DNA of 64,000 nucleotides from Alistipes sp. Marseille-P5061 (GTDB lineage: Bacteria > Bacteroidota > Bacteroidia > Bacteroidales > Rikenellaceae), in assembly GCF_900290115.1 (NCBI RefSeq), contig NZ_LT985749.1, forward strand, positions 415,730-479,729, read 5' to 3'. Shown one piece after another: positions 34,715 through 44,097 of this stretch. Position 1 is the stretch's first letter; each line of letters begins with the position of its first letter. Under the pieces are notes generated by a model that saw nothing but the letters and a program-made list of their open reading frames with translations, had not been told where the DNA came from and searched no databases. The position numbers were made by a program, and so were the translations under genes.

Positions 34715-35158
34715 TCAGTCGTCGATGCCGATAAGGCGGTAGTCGCGGTCGAAGGTCAGGTCAAGACCTCCGTCGAGCTTCACCTCGCAGGTGCGGCGGT
34801 CGCGCTCAATCTGTATGATTTTCTGTCCGGGGTGGGACGAGGCCACGTAGTCGCGAATCGCCGGGGGGATAATCCCGGCCGGGACCTCGGCGTACTTGCA
34901 CGAGACCTCCCGCCACGAGCCGTCCCGCGCGAACTCCACCTTGCGGCCGTCGATGAAGACCACCTCGTAGGTGGTGTCCCACCACTCGGAGTCGACCTTC
35001 GCATAGGAGAGGCGCGTATCGGCGAAGTGGGCGGTGATGAATTGCCGCGCCGTGGCGGGGAGCTTCTCATAGGCAATGGGACGGTCGTCGCCCGCCAGAG
35101 CGGGGGTCGCTCCCGCGAGGAGGAGCACCAGAGCCAAAAGGGATGCCAGTTTTTTCAT
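34715..35158 (-). CDS. Secreted PepSY-like (DUF2874) protein
   Basis: 147 residues with a Sec signal peptide cut after Ala22-Gly (ATPALAG). One PepSY-like unit: helix LPATARQFITAHFADTR, strands YEVVFIDGRKVEFARDG and SWREV, then a second half PAIRDYVASSHPGQKIIQIERD and strands to the C-terminus. Probably periplasmic. It is 62 bases upstream of the two-repeat lipoprotein on the same strand, forming a pair. A link to the neighbouring two-component system (terminator between them at 35284-35327) is inferred from position only. Confidence 0.85.
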   Translation of the reverse strand: MKKLASLLALVLLLAGATPALAGDDRPIAYEKLPATARQFITAHFADTRLSYAKVDSEWWDTTYEVVFIDGRKVEFARDGSWREVSCKYAEVPAGIIPPAIRDYVASSHPGQKIIQIERDRRTCEVKLDGGLDLTFDRDYRLIGIDD

Positions 35159-35283
35159 ATCGTCGGAATCTGTTTTACGGAGTTTGTCACTGAATCACGA
35201 TGCAAAGTTGGGAAGCAAACCTGAAATGAATTTGAAATTGCGAACAACCTGCCGTTTTTTCGAAAAAAAAGTACAGAACGGCC

Positions 35284-35327
35284 AAAAAAATGCCCCGGCA
35301 ACGGTTCATTCATCCGTTGCCGGGGCA
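35284..35327 (-). terminator. Terminator of the two-component operon
   Basis: Perfect 14-bp stem (TGCCCCGGCAACGG, 35291-35304, with 35314-35327), nine-base loop, seven T on the minus strand (complement of 35284-35290). Confidence 0.92.
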
Positions 35328-35352
35328 AAGTTTCCGAAACAGGGGCCGCCGG

Positions 35353-36630
35353 CTACTGCGGGAAATCGACGGTAAAGGTGTGGCGCCCGCCGACGAAGGC
35401 GTAGGAGCAATGGAGCCCGTAGAGCCGGCAGACGGCATCGACAATCGAGAGGCCGAGCCCGGTCGAACCCTCCTTCTTCGTCCCCTGGTAGAAGCGTTCG
35501 AAGATGTGCTCGCCGTCGAGCGGTCCGCCCGTCGCCGTGTTGGCCACACGCAGGCTGCGGCGCGTGAGGGTAACCTCCACCTCGCCCCCCTCGCCGCCGT
35601 GGACGCAGGCGTTCTTGAGCAGGTTGTTCACCACGCTGGCCGCCAGCGAGGGGTTCATCCGGAAGTGCAGCGCACCCTCCTCGCGGAGCTCGATGCGGAT
35701 GCGGCGCGCGGCATAGAGCTCGCCGAAATCGGCCGCCGCACGGCGCGCCAGAGCGTTGAAGTCGACCTGTTCGCACTCGGGGAACTGCCCGCCCTCGATT
35801 TTCGAGAGCAGCAGCAGCGAGCGGTTGAGCCGCACCAGATAGTCGAGCGTCTGCTGCACCTTGAAGATTTCGCCCATCTGCTCCTCGCTCAGCTCGGTCG
35901 TGTCGACCAGCATCTCGAGCCGGTTGCGGCAGACGGCCAGCGGCGTCTGCATCTCGTGCGAGGCGTTGCCGATGAACTGCTTCTGGCGGTCGAAGAGGTA
36001 CTCGGCGCGCGCCGCATTGCGAATGGCCGCCTCGTTGAGCCGGCGGAACTCGGGAACACGCGTGTCGTTGTCCAGCGGTTCGTTGGCGCGGCCTACCGTA
36101 TAGCTGTCGAGCCAACGCAACAGGGCGTACAGCGGGCGCAGAATCCGATGGAGCACCAGCACGTTGACCAGCAGAATGGTCAGCAGGAGCAGCAGGTAGA
36201 GCCACACCATGCACCAGAGAATCGTCTCCAGCAGGTCATCCTTCTCGAACGAGGGGGTGAGGACCGTCAGCTCGAAGAGCCGCCCGTCACAGTCCTCGAA
36301 GATGGTCCGCAGCACGCGGGCCGGCTCGCTCTCCTCCATCTCGGGGATGTAGATTTCCTCGTCGCTGTAGGCCACACTGGGGTGCGAGTCGGCATAGTCA
36401 GACGTCACCTCGCGCAGGTAGTAGCTGTTGTTGCTGCCCGAACTCGACGAGGGGAGCTCGCGGCCGGCAAGCGAACGCGTGATGAGCATCTCGGAGTAGA
36501 ACTCCAGCGAATCGTCGACCTCGTCGTTGATTTCGTCGACCATCGCGAAGTAAAAGAGCGAGGCCCACGCCGCCAGCAGCAGCGTGAGCACCCACGAGAT
36601 GTGGAGGATGATGCGGTTGATGAGCTTCAT
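35353..36630 (-). CDS. Sensor histidine kinase
   Basis: 425 residues. Transmembrane helices at about 8-29 and 136-160 enclose a periplasmic sensor of about 105 residues rich in acidic and serine residues. The HisKA domain has the phosphoacceptor His225 in GNASHEMQTPLA. The ATP-binding domain shows the N-box NNLLKNACVHGGEGG and the G-box STGLGLSIVDAV. It phosphorylates the OmpR-type regulator encoded just upstream; the genes overlap by four bases. The two PepSY-like secreted proteins downstream may modulate the periplasmic sensor (inference). Confidence 0.95.
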   Translation of the reverse strand: MKLINRIILHISWVLTLLLAAWASLFYFAMVDEINDEVDDSLEFYSEMLITRSLAGRELPSSSSGSNNSYYLREVTSDYADSHPSVAYSDEEIYIPEMEESEPARVLRTIFEDCDGRLFELTVLTPSFEKDDLLETILWCMVWLYLLLLLTILLVNVLVLHRILRPLYALLRWLDSYTVGRANEPLDNDTRVPEFRRLNEAAIRNAARAEYLFDRQKQFIGNASHEMQTPLAVCRNRLEMLVDTTELSEEQMGEIFKVQQTLDYLVRLNRSLLLLSKIEGGQFPECEQVDFNALARRAAADFGELYAARRIRIELREEGALHFRMNPSLAASVVNNLLKNACVHGGEGGEVEVTLTRRSLRVANTATGGPLDGEHIFERFYQGTKKEGSTGLGLSIVDAVCRLYGLHCSYAFVGGRHTFTVDFPQ

Positions 36631-37304
36631 CGCGTGACGAGTTTATAGCCGAAGCCGTAGATGGACTTCAGTTCGATATCGGCCCCGGCGTCGGCCAGCT
36701 TGCGGCGCAGGTTCTTCATCTGGGCGTAGACGAAGTCGAAGTTGTCGCTCTGGTCAATGTGGTCGCCCCAGACCGCCTCGGCCAGCGTCGCCTTGTTGAC
36801 CATGCGTCCCGGGCGGCTCATGAAGTAGTGGAGGATGTCGTACTCCTTGCGCACCAGCTCCACCTCGCGGCCCGCCACCTCGACCCGCTGCCGGTCGGGG
36901 AAGAGGCGCACGTTGCCGGCGTCGAGGCTCTCCTGACCGTCGCGCTGGTGGCGGCGGATGACGCTCCGGATGCGGGCCGAGAGCTCGGCCAGGTGGAACG
37001 GCTTGGCCAGGTAGTCGTCGGCCCCGAGCTCGAGCCCCTCGACCTTGTCGTCGAGCGAATCGCGCGCCGAGATGATAATCACCCCCGCACTCTTGCGCAA
37101 CTCCTTGAGCCGCTCGAGCAGCCGCAGGCCGCTGCCGCCCGGCAGCATGATGTCGAGCAGGATGCAGTCGTAGTCGTAGTCCTCCAGCTTGGCCAGCGCC
37201 GAGGCGTAGTCGGCAGCCTCCTCCACCACGTAACGCTCGCCGCGGAGCGTCCGCACCATAATCTCACGCAACGAGGGTTCATCCTCGACAATCAGCAGTT
37301 TCAT
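36627..37304 (-). CDS. OmpR-family response regulator
   Basis: 225 residues. Receiver domain with acidic pair E6/D7, phosphoacceptor Asp51 (DCILLDIMLPGG) and Lys101 (YLAKPFH), followed by a winged-helix DNA-binding domain from about 130 (VRKEYDILHYFMSRPGRMV and GFGYKLVTR at the very end). First gene of the kinase operon; its stop overlaps the kinase start in ATGA. A -7 box lies 23 bases before the ATG. Confidence 0.95.
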   Translation of the reverse strand: MKLLIVEDEPSLREIMVRTLRGERYVVEEAADYASALAKLEDYDYDCILLDIMLPGGSGLRLLERLKELRKSAGVIIISARDSLDDKVEGLELGADDYLAKPFHLAELSARIRSVIRRHQRDGQESLDAGNVRLFPDRQRVEVAGREVELVRKEYDILHYFMSRPGRMVNKATLAEAVWGDHIDQSDNFDFVYAQMKNLRRKLADAGADIELKSIYGFGYKLVTR

Positions 37305-37327
37305 CGTATTACCAGTTTATTCTTCTG

Positions 37328-37335
37328 CAAAGATA
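37328..37335 (-). promoter_or_regulatory. -7 element of the two-component operon
   Basis: TATCTTTG on the minus strand, 23 bases before the regulator ATG. No -33 box is evident. Confidence 0.55.
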
Positions 37336-37380
37336 GCGCTGAATTCCGAACGGGAACTGAAACGTCCCGCCGAAAACGAC

Positions 37381-37408
37381 GCAGGAGCCCCGTTTCCGGA
37401 GCTCCTGC
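37381..37408 (-). terminator. Hairpin downstream of fabH
   Basis: Stem GCAGGAGC (37381-37388) with GCTCCTGC (37401-37408) and a 12-base loop, 24 bases past the fabH stop. No T-tract follows, so strength is uncertain. Confidence 0.5.
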
Positions 37409-37431
37409 ATTCAAATCGATTGGATCGTGGC

Positions 37432-38436
37432 TCAGGCCTTCGAACCGTCGTAGGCCCACTTCACGTAGATGGCGCCCCAGGTGTATCCGCCGCCGAAGGC
37501 CGACAGGATGAGGTTGTCGCCCGGACGCAGCTCCTTCTCGTAGTCGTACAGACAGGTCGGAATCGTTGCGGCCGTGGTGTTGCCGTTGCGGTCGATGTTA
37601 ATCATGCACTTGTCCTTGGTGATACCCATGCGGCGCGCCGTGGCGTCGATGATGCGCAGGTTGGCCTGGTGAGGCACCAGGTAGCGGATGTCGTCGCCCG
37701 TCAGGTTGTAGCGCTCCATCATCTCAACCGAGACGTCGGCCATCTTCGAAACGGCAGCCTTGAAGACGGCGTGGCCGTCCCACGTAATCGTGTGCCAGTT
37801 GTTCTGCACCGTCTCAATCGAGGCCGGATAGCGCGAACCGCCCGCCTTCATGTAGAGCTGCAGCTCGCCCGAGCCGTCCGAGTGGAGAATCTCGTCGATG
37901 ACGCCCAGCCCCTCCGTATTGGGCTCGAGCAGCACGGCACCCGCACCGTCACCGAAAATCGGGCAGGTCGAGCGGTCCGTATAGTCGACAATCGACGACA
38001 TCTTGTCGGCGCCGACAACCACCACCTTCTTGCACGAGCCCGTCTCGATGAACTTGGCTCCGGTGGTCAGTGCGAAGAGGAAACCGCTGCACGCAGCCGA
38101 CACGTCGTAGGCAAAGGCGTTCTTGCAGCCCGCCTGGTCGGCGATGAGGTTGCCCGTCGAGGGGAAGAACATGTCGGGGGTCACCGTGGCGCAAATCACC
38201 AGGTCGATGTCCATCGGGTCAACGCCGGTCTTGTCCAGCAGGTTGATGATGGCGCGCGCACCCATGTAGGAGGTGCCCACGCCCTCGCCCTTGAGGATGT
38301 GGCGCGTCTTGACGCCGATATGCGACATAATCCACTCGTCGGAGGTGTCGACCATCTTACTCAATTCTTCATTCGTCAGGATGTAATCCGGCAGGTACTG
38401 GCCGACACCCGTAATCGCAGCTGTTATCTTTGCCAT
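37432..38436 (-). CDS. fabH: Beta-ketoacyl-ACP synthase III
   Basis: 334 residues. The catalytic triad is visible: Cys116 in [11 protein letters not shown], His in [12 protein letters not shown] and Asn in [11 protein letters not shown]. FabH condenses an acyl-CoA (acetyl- or branched) with malonyl-ACP to start fatty-acid synthesis. It is 19 bases downstream of plsX, the common plsX-fabH pairing that links fatty-acid initiation with phospholipid acyl transfer. Last gene of the yceD-rpmF-plsX-fabH cluster. Confidence 0.97.
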   Translation of the reverse strand: MAKITAAITGVGQYLPDYILTNEELSKMVDTSDEWIMSHIGVKTRHILKGEGVGTSYMGARAIINLLDKTGVDPMDIDLVICATVTPDMFFPSTGNLIADQAGCKNAFAYDVSAACSGFLFALTTGAKFIETGSCKKVVVVGADKMSSIVDYTDRSTCPIFGDGAGAVLLEPNTEGLGVIDEILHSDGSGELQLYMKAGGSRYPASIETVQNNWHTITWDGHAVFKAAVSKMADVSVEMMERYNLTGDDIRYLVPHQANLRIIDATARRMGITKDKCMINIDRNGNTTAATIPTCLYDYEKELRPGDNLILSAFGGGYTWGAIYVKWAYDGSKA

Positions 38437-38455
38437 CGATAATTTTCTTTAATGG

Positions 38456-39412
38456 TTAGTTGTTAAACGCACTCTTCAGCTTGCCCGTCAAATCCGCCTC
38501 GGCGCACCGTACGGTCGAGAGTATCATGTTCTTGATTGCCAACGGCGTCGAGCATCCGTGGCCGATGATGACCGGAGCGTTGACACCCAGCACGGGCGTG
38601 CCGCCCACCATCTCGTAGTTCATCGAGTTCCAGAAGGGGTTGTCCACACCCAGAGCCTTGTTGATTCGATAGAGCCCTTCGGCCATCTTCAGCACCGTAT
38701 TGCCCACGAAACCGTCGCAGACAATCACGTCGGCAACCTTGCCCGTGAAGATGTACGAAGCCTCGATGTTGCCCACGAAGCGGAACTTGCCCGCCTCGCC
38801 CTCGGCCTTCATCAGCTCGTGGGTGGCCTTCGTCTGGGCGTTGCCCTTGGCCTCCTCCTCGCCGATGTTGAGCACCGCCACGCGCGGCGACTCGATGCCC
38901 AGCACGGCCTCGGCGTAAATCGAGCCAATGACGCCGTACTGCGCCAGCACTTCGGGTTTGCAGTCCACGTTGAGCCCCACGTCGAGCAGCAGCGTCGGAC
39001 GGCCCGAGATGGTCGGAACGACCGACGAGATGGTCGGACGGATGACCCCTTCAATCGGCTTGACGGCATACATCGAGCCGACCATCATCGCGCCCGTGCT
39101 GCCTGCGCTGGCGAAGCCCTGAATCGCGCCCTTGGCCAGGTAGCCGAAGCCCACCGTGATGCTCGAATCGGTCTTCGTCTGGAAGGCCTTCGCCGGATGG
39201 TCGCCCATCTCGATAACCTCGGTGGTGGGTACGATGTCGAACTTCTCGGCCGGGCATCCCTCGGCCGCCAGGACGGCCAGAATCCGTTCGCGGTCGCCGA
39301 ACAGCACGATGCGGCAATCCGCGCCGAGCTCTCCGAGGGCCATGACGGCTCCCTTGACCGCAGCCTCGGGGGCGAAATCGCCGCCCATGGCATCTACACC
39401 AATCTTTAACAT
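38456..39412 (-). CDS. plsX: Phosphate acyltransferase PlsX
   Basis: 318 residues. The start reads MLKIGVDAMGGDFAPEAAVKGA, the PlsX hallmark; ASAGSTGAMMVGSM and CDGFVGNTVLKMAEG are further conserved stretches. PlsX converts acyl-ACP to acyl-phosphate, the first donor for phospholipid synthesis. The start at 39412 was chosen at the family N-terminus; an in-frame extension of up to 33 codons has no similarity. It lies between rpmF and fabH, an arrangement seen in many bacteria. Confidence 0.97.
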   Translation of the reverse strand: MLKIGVDAMGGDFAPEAAVKGAVMALGELGADCRIVLFGDRERILAVLAAEGCPAEKFDIVPTTEVIEMGDHPAKAFQTKTDSSITVGFGYLAKGAIQGFASAGSTGAMMVGSMYAVKPIEGVIRPTISSVVPTISGRPTLLLDVGLNVDCKPEVLAQYGVIGSIYAEAVLGIESPRVAVLNIGEEEAKGNAQTKATHELMKAEGEAGKFRFVGNIEASYIFTGKVADVIVCDGFVGNTVLKMAEGLYRINKALGVDNPFWNSMNYEMVGGTPVLGVNAPVIIGHGCSTPLAIKNMILSTVRCAEADLTGKLKSAFNN

Positions 39413-39590
39413 AGTTTCCAAGATTTGGTTGAACTTCATTGTTTGCGGGAGCTCCCGACGCCCGGCGCCGCGTCTCCCCGAAGAATCCTCACAGGACGCA
39501 ACGCGCACCACCGCGACCCGACTGCAAAAAACCGGTCCGCGACGGAGACACGCCCACCCCGTACCGTTCCGACGGGGCGTTTATCTTGCG

Positions 39591-39624
39591 AAAAAAGAGG
39601 GCATTGTCCGCAATGCACTCTTTT
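39591..39624 (-). terminator. Attenuating terminator between rpmF and plsX
   Basis: Stem AAAGAGTGCATTG with CAATGCCCTCTTT (one mismatch), four-base loop, followed by TTTT on the minus strand; it lies 9 bases past rpmF. It would uncouple high L32 expression from plsX-fabH. Confidence 0.75.
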
Positions 39625-39632
39625 CCCGCCGC

Positions 39633-39818
39633 CTATTCAGCGGCCTTCTTCTCGATAGCCAGCTTTCCGCGATAGAAACCGCACTCGGGGCAAACCCGGT
39701 GGTAGAGCACGGCTGCACCGCAGTTCGAGCAGGTAACCACCGTAGGAACTACGGCCTTGTAGTGAGTTCTTCTCTTATCACGTCGCGTCGACGAGATTTT
39801 GTGTTTAGGATGTGCCAT
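39633..39818 (-). CDS. rpmF: 50S ribosomal protein L32
   Basis: 61 residues. The start AHPKHKISSTRRDKRRTH is diagnostic. The zinc-ribbon form is intact: CSNCG (30-34) and CPEC (44-47) supply four cysteines. It is a structural protein of the large subunit. It sits directly after the yceD-like gene, a combination conserved across bacteria, and before plsX. Confidence 0.98.
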   Translation of the reverse strand: MAHPKHKISSTRRDKRRTHYKAVVPTVVTCSNCGAAVLYHRVCPECGFYRGKLAIEKKAAE

Positions 39819-39864
39819 TTTACTGTATGAATTATAAGTTTAACGTATCCTTTTTCTGCTTCTT

Positions 39865-40515
39865 TCACAGTTTCTTCTCTTCATCCCCGTCGGCCAGGGC
39901 CTCCTCGCACTCCTCCGCCTCGGATGTGAGCTCCTCGGCCAGAGCCTCCTTCTGCGCCTCCAACTCCTCGCGCTCCATGCGCTCCTTGAGCGAGGCCAGC
40001 TTGGCCCATTCGCCCTCGGGAGGCGCCTGCTGCTCGGCTTCGGCCTCCAGCGCGGCGAACTCCTCGCCCGAGACAATCCTGAAGCGGGCCATCATCTCGG
40101 GGTTGCACTTTCCTTCGGGATGCACCCGCTGGTAGGGCAGCGCAAGGACGATGCTCTCGTAGATGTACTGCGTAAGGTCCACCTCGCCCTCCGAGGGGGA
40201 GAGCCAGAGCACCTCGCCGTCGTACTCCTGCACCTCGTCCGAGAACTTCACGGCAAGGTGGCCGCGATAGTCGATTGGAATCTCGCAATCCTCCAGGCAA
40301 CGGTCGCAGGCAACCACTACGCTTCCGGCAATGGCGATATCGAGGTCGAGCAGCTGCTCCAAGCGGGTCATCACGACCTCGACCCGGCAGTGTCCGTCCT
40401 TGATTTCGGAGTTTTCGTAGGCCGCAAAGAGCCCGCCGTCCACCTCGAAATGGAACGTGTATTGCCCCGGTTTCAACCCTTTGTAGGCAATCACGAACCT
40501 TTTCGTATCGTCCAT
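39865..40515 (-). CDS. DUF177 / YceD family protein
   Basis: 216 residues. The central DUF177 part contains CDRCLEDC, the conserved cysteine pairs; the C-terminal 60 residues form a Glu-rich helix ending in lysines. YceD proteins are linked genetically to L32 and 23S rRNA maturation; they are co-transcribed with rpmF here. I chose the ATG at 40515 because a GGAGG lies 5 bases upstream, an unusually clear Shine-Dalgarno for this lineage; an ATG at 40527 is the alternative. The open frame runs 150 codons further into low-complexity DNA that is not coding. Confidence 0.88.
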   Translation of the reverse strand: MDDTKRFVIAYKGLKPGQYTFHFEVDGGLFAAYENSEIKDGHCRVEVVMTRLEQLLDLDIAIAGSVVVACDRCLEDCEIPIDYRGHLAVKFSDEVQEYDGEVLWLSPSEGEVDLTQYIYESIVLALPYQRVHPEGKCNPEMMARFRIVSGEEFAALEAEAEQQAPPEGEWAKLASLKERMEREELEAQKEALAEELTSEAEECEEALADGDEEKKL

Positions 40516-40545
40516 TCGAACCTCCATCTGAGCGTATTTAGTGCG

Positions 40546-40576
40546 CAAAGTTACTAATAATTCAGAGAATTGCAAA
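40546..40576 (-). promoter_or_regulatory. Promoter of yceD-rpmF-plsX-fabH
   Basis: TTTG (40573-40576), 19 bases, TAACTTTG (40546-40553) on the minus strand: exact consensus, about 30 bases before the gene. Confidence 0.88.
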
Positions 40577-40695
40577 GATTTTGATGGAGTTTTGCATTGC
40601 GGGGCTGCCGACGCCGGGGGACGGATGCCGCCCGCAAAGGGGCGGCGGATGGAGCAAAACGGCCCGCCAACCCTTTCCGGCAGCCTCGGCAGGGT

Positions 40696-40890
40696 TTCCG
40701 ATGGGCTCCGATGGGTCTCCGATGGAACTCCGGTGGGGCTCCGGTGGTCGGAGGGTGGAAGCAGGATGGGGCTTTGGCGCTCCCGGGCCGGAGTTTGGCG
40801 GGACAGCGGACGGCCGGAACGCCGGAACGCTGGAACAGCGGACGGCCGGGAAGCCGGGAAGCCGGGAAGCCGGGAAGCCGGAACACCGGG
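40696..40890. repeat. Two short-unit minisatellites
   Basis: The first block (40696-40750) repeats TCCGATGGGnC-like units of 10-12 bp. The second (40811-40890) repeats GCCGGAAC and then four tandem CCGGGAAG units. Both lie in the 450-bp divergent gap between yceD and the gene at 40965; the rest of the gap holds only promoter elements. Confidence 0.75.
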
Positions 40891-40933
40891 CAAAAATCTT
40901 ATGCGAGCAGGAATTTTTGCGTTTGCCTTTTCG

Positions 40934-40941
40934 TATCTTTG
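40934..40941 (+). promoter_or_regulatory. -7 element of the unknown gene at 40965
   Basis: TATCTTTG, 23 bases before the ATG. A TTTG at 40916-40919 is only 14 bases upstream. Confidence 0.5.
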
Positions 40942-40964
40942 TTCCCGGAATAAGAACTGCAAGG

Positions 40965-41378
40965 ATGGCAACGGAAAAAGGGTATCGAATCGAGGTGAGC
41001 AGCCCCTACGAGGAGTGGTGGCGCTACAACGTGGAACTCATGTGCGGCTGTTTCGGCCCGGCGGGCAACCGCATCGGATTCACGACGGCCGAGTCGCGCG
41101 TGGCCGACGTGGGGAGCAACCTCACGACGCCCCCCTCCGGCATAACGCCCGACCGCCGGGCGGTGCTCGAGGCCCCGGTCTGCGACCATCTGCTGCTCTA
41201 CATCTACATCATCCCCCACACGCTGCCCGCAAGCAACGACATCGAGGCCACGAAGCCCTTTCCGCTCGACCTGCTCATCGAGTGCAACGGGAAGCGACTG
41301 CTGAAGGAGCGCCGCACCATCAATCAGTGGTCGGGAGCCTCCATCGAGCTGAAGGTCTCGGCCGCCGGAGTGGAGTAA
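40965..41378 (+). CDS. Conserved-looking protein of unknown function
   Basis: 137 residues, not recognised. No signal peptide or membrane helix; mixed polar/hydrophobic strands (YNVELMCGCF, HLLLYIYIIPH, LDLLIECNGKRLL) suggest a small beta-sandwich. Coding status is supported by a -7 box 23 bases upstream, an AAGG before the ATG, and codon use like its neighbours, in contrast to the low-complexity DNA just upstream. ATG at 40965 is preferred; the frame continues 128 codons upstream through the minisatellite. Stand-alone. Confidence 0.65.
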   Translation: MATEKGYRIEVSSPYEEWWRYNVELMCGCFGPAGNRIGFTTAESRVADVGSNLTTPPSGITPDRRAVLEAPVCDHLLLYIYIIPHTLPASNDIEATKPFPLDLLIECNGKRLLKERRTINQWSGASIELKVSAAGVE

Positions 41379-41594
41379 CCATACGGAGAGGGCATCGGCC
41401 CCTGCCGGGCTATAACGGGCTATAACGGGCCACGCCGGGTCTGTCGGTTCGGGGCTTTTGCGCCGCACGCTACCCTTCCGGGCAGAGCAAGCCCCCATTC
41501 GTCCGCTGCGCCCCGGCTAACCATTCCGTCCCGCCTCTCCACATTCAGCGCGGTGCCGTATCCAACGCATCCATCCCACCCATCCCACACGCAC

Positions 41595-41903
41595 ACCCTG
41601 CCCGGCACCTGCCGAAACGGGCACAAAAAATAAGACGCCGCATCGCAGCGACTTCGCTCACTATCGACCTCGAAAACCCGTCCGCACCTGCCGAAACGGA
41701 CACAAAAAAAGAGGCGCGCATCCGCCGCGCTCCACACATCCCATCCACAGCCAGGGAACTCCGCTCCTGCCAAACCCGTCTGCCCCCCTGCACCGGCACA
41801 AAAAAAGAAACCCGGCATCCGCCTCCCCTCTCCACCCACTCCCGCCAACGCCCTCCAACAACCTTCGAAGCCACCTATGCCCTTCCGCGCAGGCACAAAA
41901 AAA
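41595..41903. repeat. Degenerate 80-100-bp repeats with CACAAAAAAA cores
   Basis: Four blocks share CACCTGCCGAAACGG-like sequence followed by CACAAAAAA and a GCATCCGCC-like end, with A-runs near 41625, 41703, 41795 and 41897. They occupy most of the 573-bp gap between the unknown gene at 40965 and gapA. On the minus strand each gives a T-run preceded by GC-rich DNA. I see no gene in the gap. Confidence 0.65.
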
Positions 41904-41929
41904 GGAGGCTCCGGTTCTCCGGAGCCTCC
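41896..41929 (-). terminator. Terminator of gapA
   Basis: Perfect 11-bp stem (GGAGGCTCCGG, 41904-41914, with 41919-41929), TTCT loop, eight T on the minus strand. Confidence 0.92.
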
Positions 41930-41951
41930 CGATTATCGAATCGGAGTTCGA

Positions 41952-42986
<1,035 letters not shown>

Positions 42987-43020
42987 TTAATAACTGAAAA
43001 CATCCTTTATTTTCCGAGCG

Positions 43021-43052
43021 CAAAATTACACACTTTGGCAAAATTACGCAAA
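43021..43052 (-). promoter_or_regulatory. Promoter of gapA
   Basis: TTTG (43049-43052), 20 bases, TAATTTTG (43021-43028) on the minus strand, 53 bases before the ATG. A second TAATTTTG (complement of 43039-43046) overlaps the spacer. Confidence 0.85.
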
Positions 43053-43095
43053 TAAAAATCATTTTTTTTGGTCCCTCGGCCGGCGGCCGGTCGCC

Positions 43096-43230
43096 TGCGG
43101 GGAGCACCTCAACCGGCTATCGGCCGCACACGCGACCTCCGGCAGCCGGCAATCGGTCCCACAACCGCCCTCCGGCAACCGACAACCGGCTTCACTTGCA
43201 CTCTCCGGCAGCCGGCTGTCACCCCGCAAC
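43096..43230. repeat. 36-bp degenerate tandem repeat between gapA and mlaF
   Basis: Three to four units, each with a CTCCGGCAGCCGGC-like core, spaced about 36 bases. The period is a multiple of three, so one plus-strand frame repeats an LRQPA motif, but no start signal or domain supports a gene. The rest of the 373-bp gap has the gapA promoter only. Confidence 0.65.
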
Positions 43231-43341
43231 GGCCGCTGCGGACCGTCCCGGCGGGGCCAGCGAGCGGACAGACGCCCGCGGGGAGCGCATCCACGCCTCA
43301 ACGGGACGCACGCTCTCCCCCTCCCCGTTTCGCGGCCCGCC

Positions 43342-44097
43342 TCAGCGTGCCGCCTCCTTGGCCCGCTTGGCCATGGCCGAGGCGAAGACGAAGTCGTTGA
43401 GTTCGCGGTTGTCGGCCTGGAGAATCTCATCCTTGGTCCCCTCCCACCACTTGCGTCCTTCGTGGATGTATACAATTTTCTCGCCGATTTCCATCACCGA
43501 GTTCATGTCGTGCGTATTGATGATGGTGGTGATGTTGTATTCGCGCGTGATTTCGTGAATCAGGTTGTCGATGACAATCGAGGTCTGGGGGTCGAGGCCC
43601 GAGTTGGGCTCGTCGCAAAAGAGGTAGCGGGGGTTGAGCACGATGGCGCGGGCGATGGCCACGCGTTTGATCATGCCGCCCGAGAGCTCGGCCGGGTAGA
43701 GGCGGTTGGCATCCTCGAGCCGCACGCGCTGCAGGCAGAAGTTCACCCGCTCGAGCTTCTCGCGCTCGGACTGCTCGGTGAAGAGGTCGAGCGGCAGCTT
43801 GACGTTCTCCTCGACCGTCGAGGAGTCGAGCAGCGCCCCGCCCTGGAAAATCATGCCGATGTCCTTGCGGATGCGCTTGCGCTCGCGGAAGCCCAGCTGC
43901 GTGAAGTTCACGTCGTCGTACCACACGGAGCCCGAATCGACCTCGTGCAGCCCCACCAGGCTCTTGAGCAGCACGGTCTTGCCCGAGCCGCTGCGCCCGA
44001 TGATGAGGTTGGTGCGGCCCGTCTCGAACTCGACCGTGATGTCGTCGAGCACCGTCCGGCCGTCGAACGTCTTGGTGATGTGGTCGGCGCGTATCAT
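43342..44097 (-). CDS. mlaF: ABC transporter ATP-binding protein, MlaF type
   Basis: 251 residues. Walker A GRSGSGKTVLLKS, Q-loop GMIFQGGALLDSSTVEENV, signature LSGGMIKRVAIARAI and Walker B RYLFCDEPNSGLDP. The text around the Q-loop (QGGALLDSLTV-type) and GLDP is characteristic of MlaF, the ATPase of the Mla phospholipid transporter that maintains outer-membrane asymmetry. It overlaps the permease gene by four bases. The substrate-binding MlaD gene is not adjacent. Confidence 0.92.
   Translation of the reverse strand: MIRADHITKTFDGRTVLDDITVEFETGRTNLIIGRSGSGKTVLLKSLVGLHEVDSGSVWYDDVNFTQLGFRERKRIRKDIGMIFQGGALLDSSTVEENVKLPLDLFTEQSEREKLERVNFCLQRVRLEDANRLYPAELSGGMIKRVAIARAIVLNPRYLFCDEPNSGLDPQTSIVIDNLIHEITREYNITTIINTHDMNSVMEIGEKIVYIHEGRKWWEGTKDEILQADNRELNDFVFASAMAKRAKEAAR

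Noticed and set aside
41420..41896. A 158-codon minus-strand frame with repeated FFFC motifs
   Set aside because: The motifs come from the A-runs of the degenerate repeat; there is no promoter and the frame crosses the gapA terminator region.
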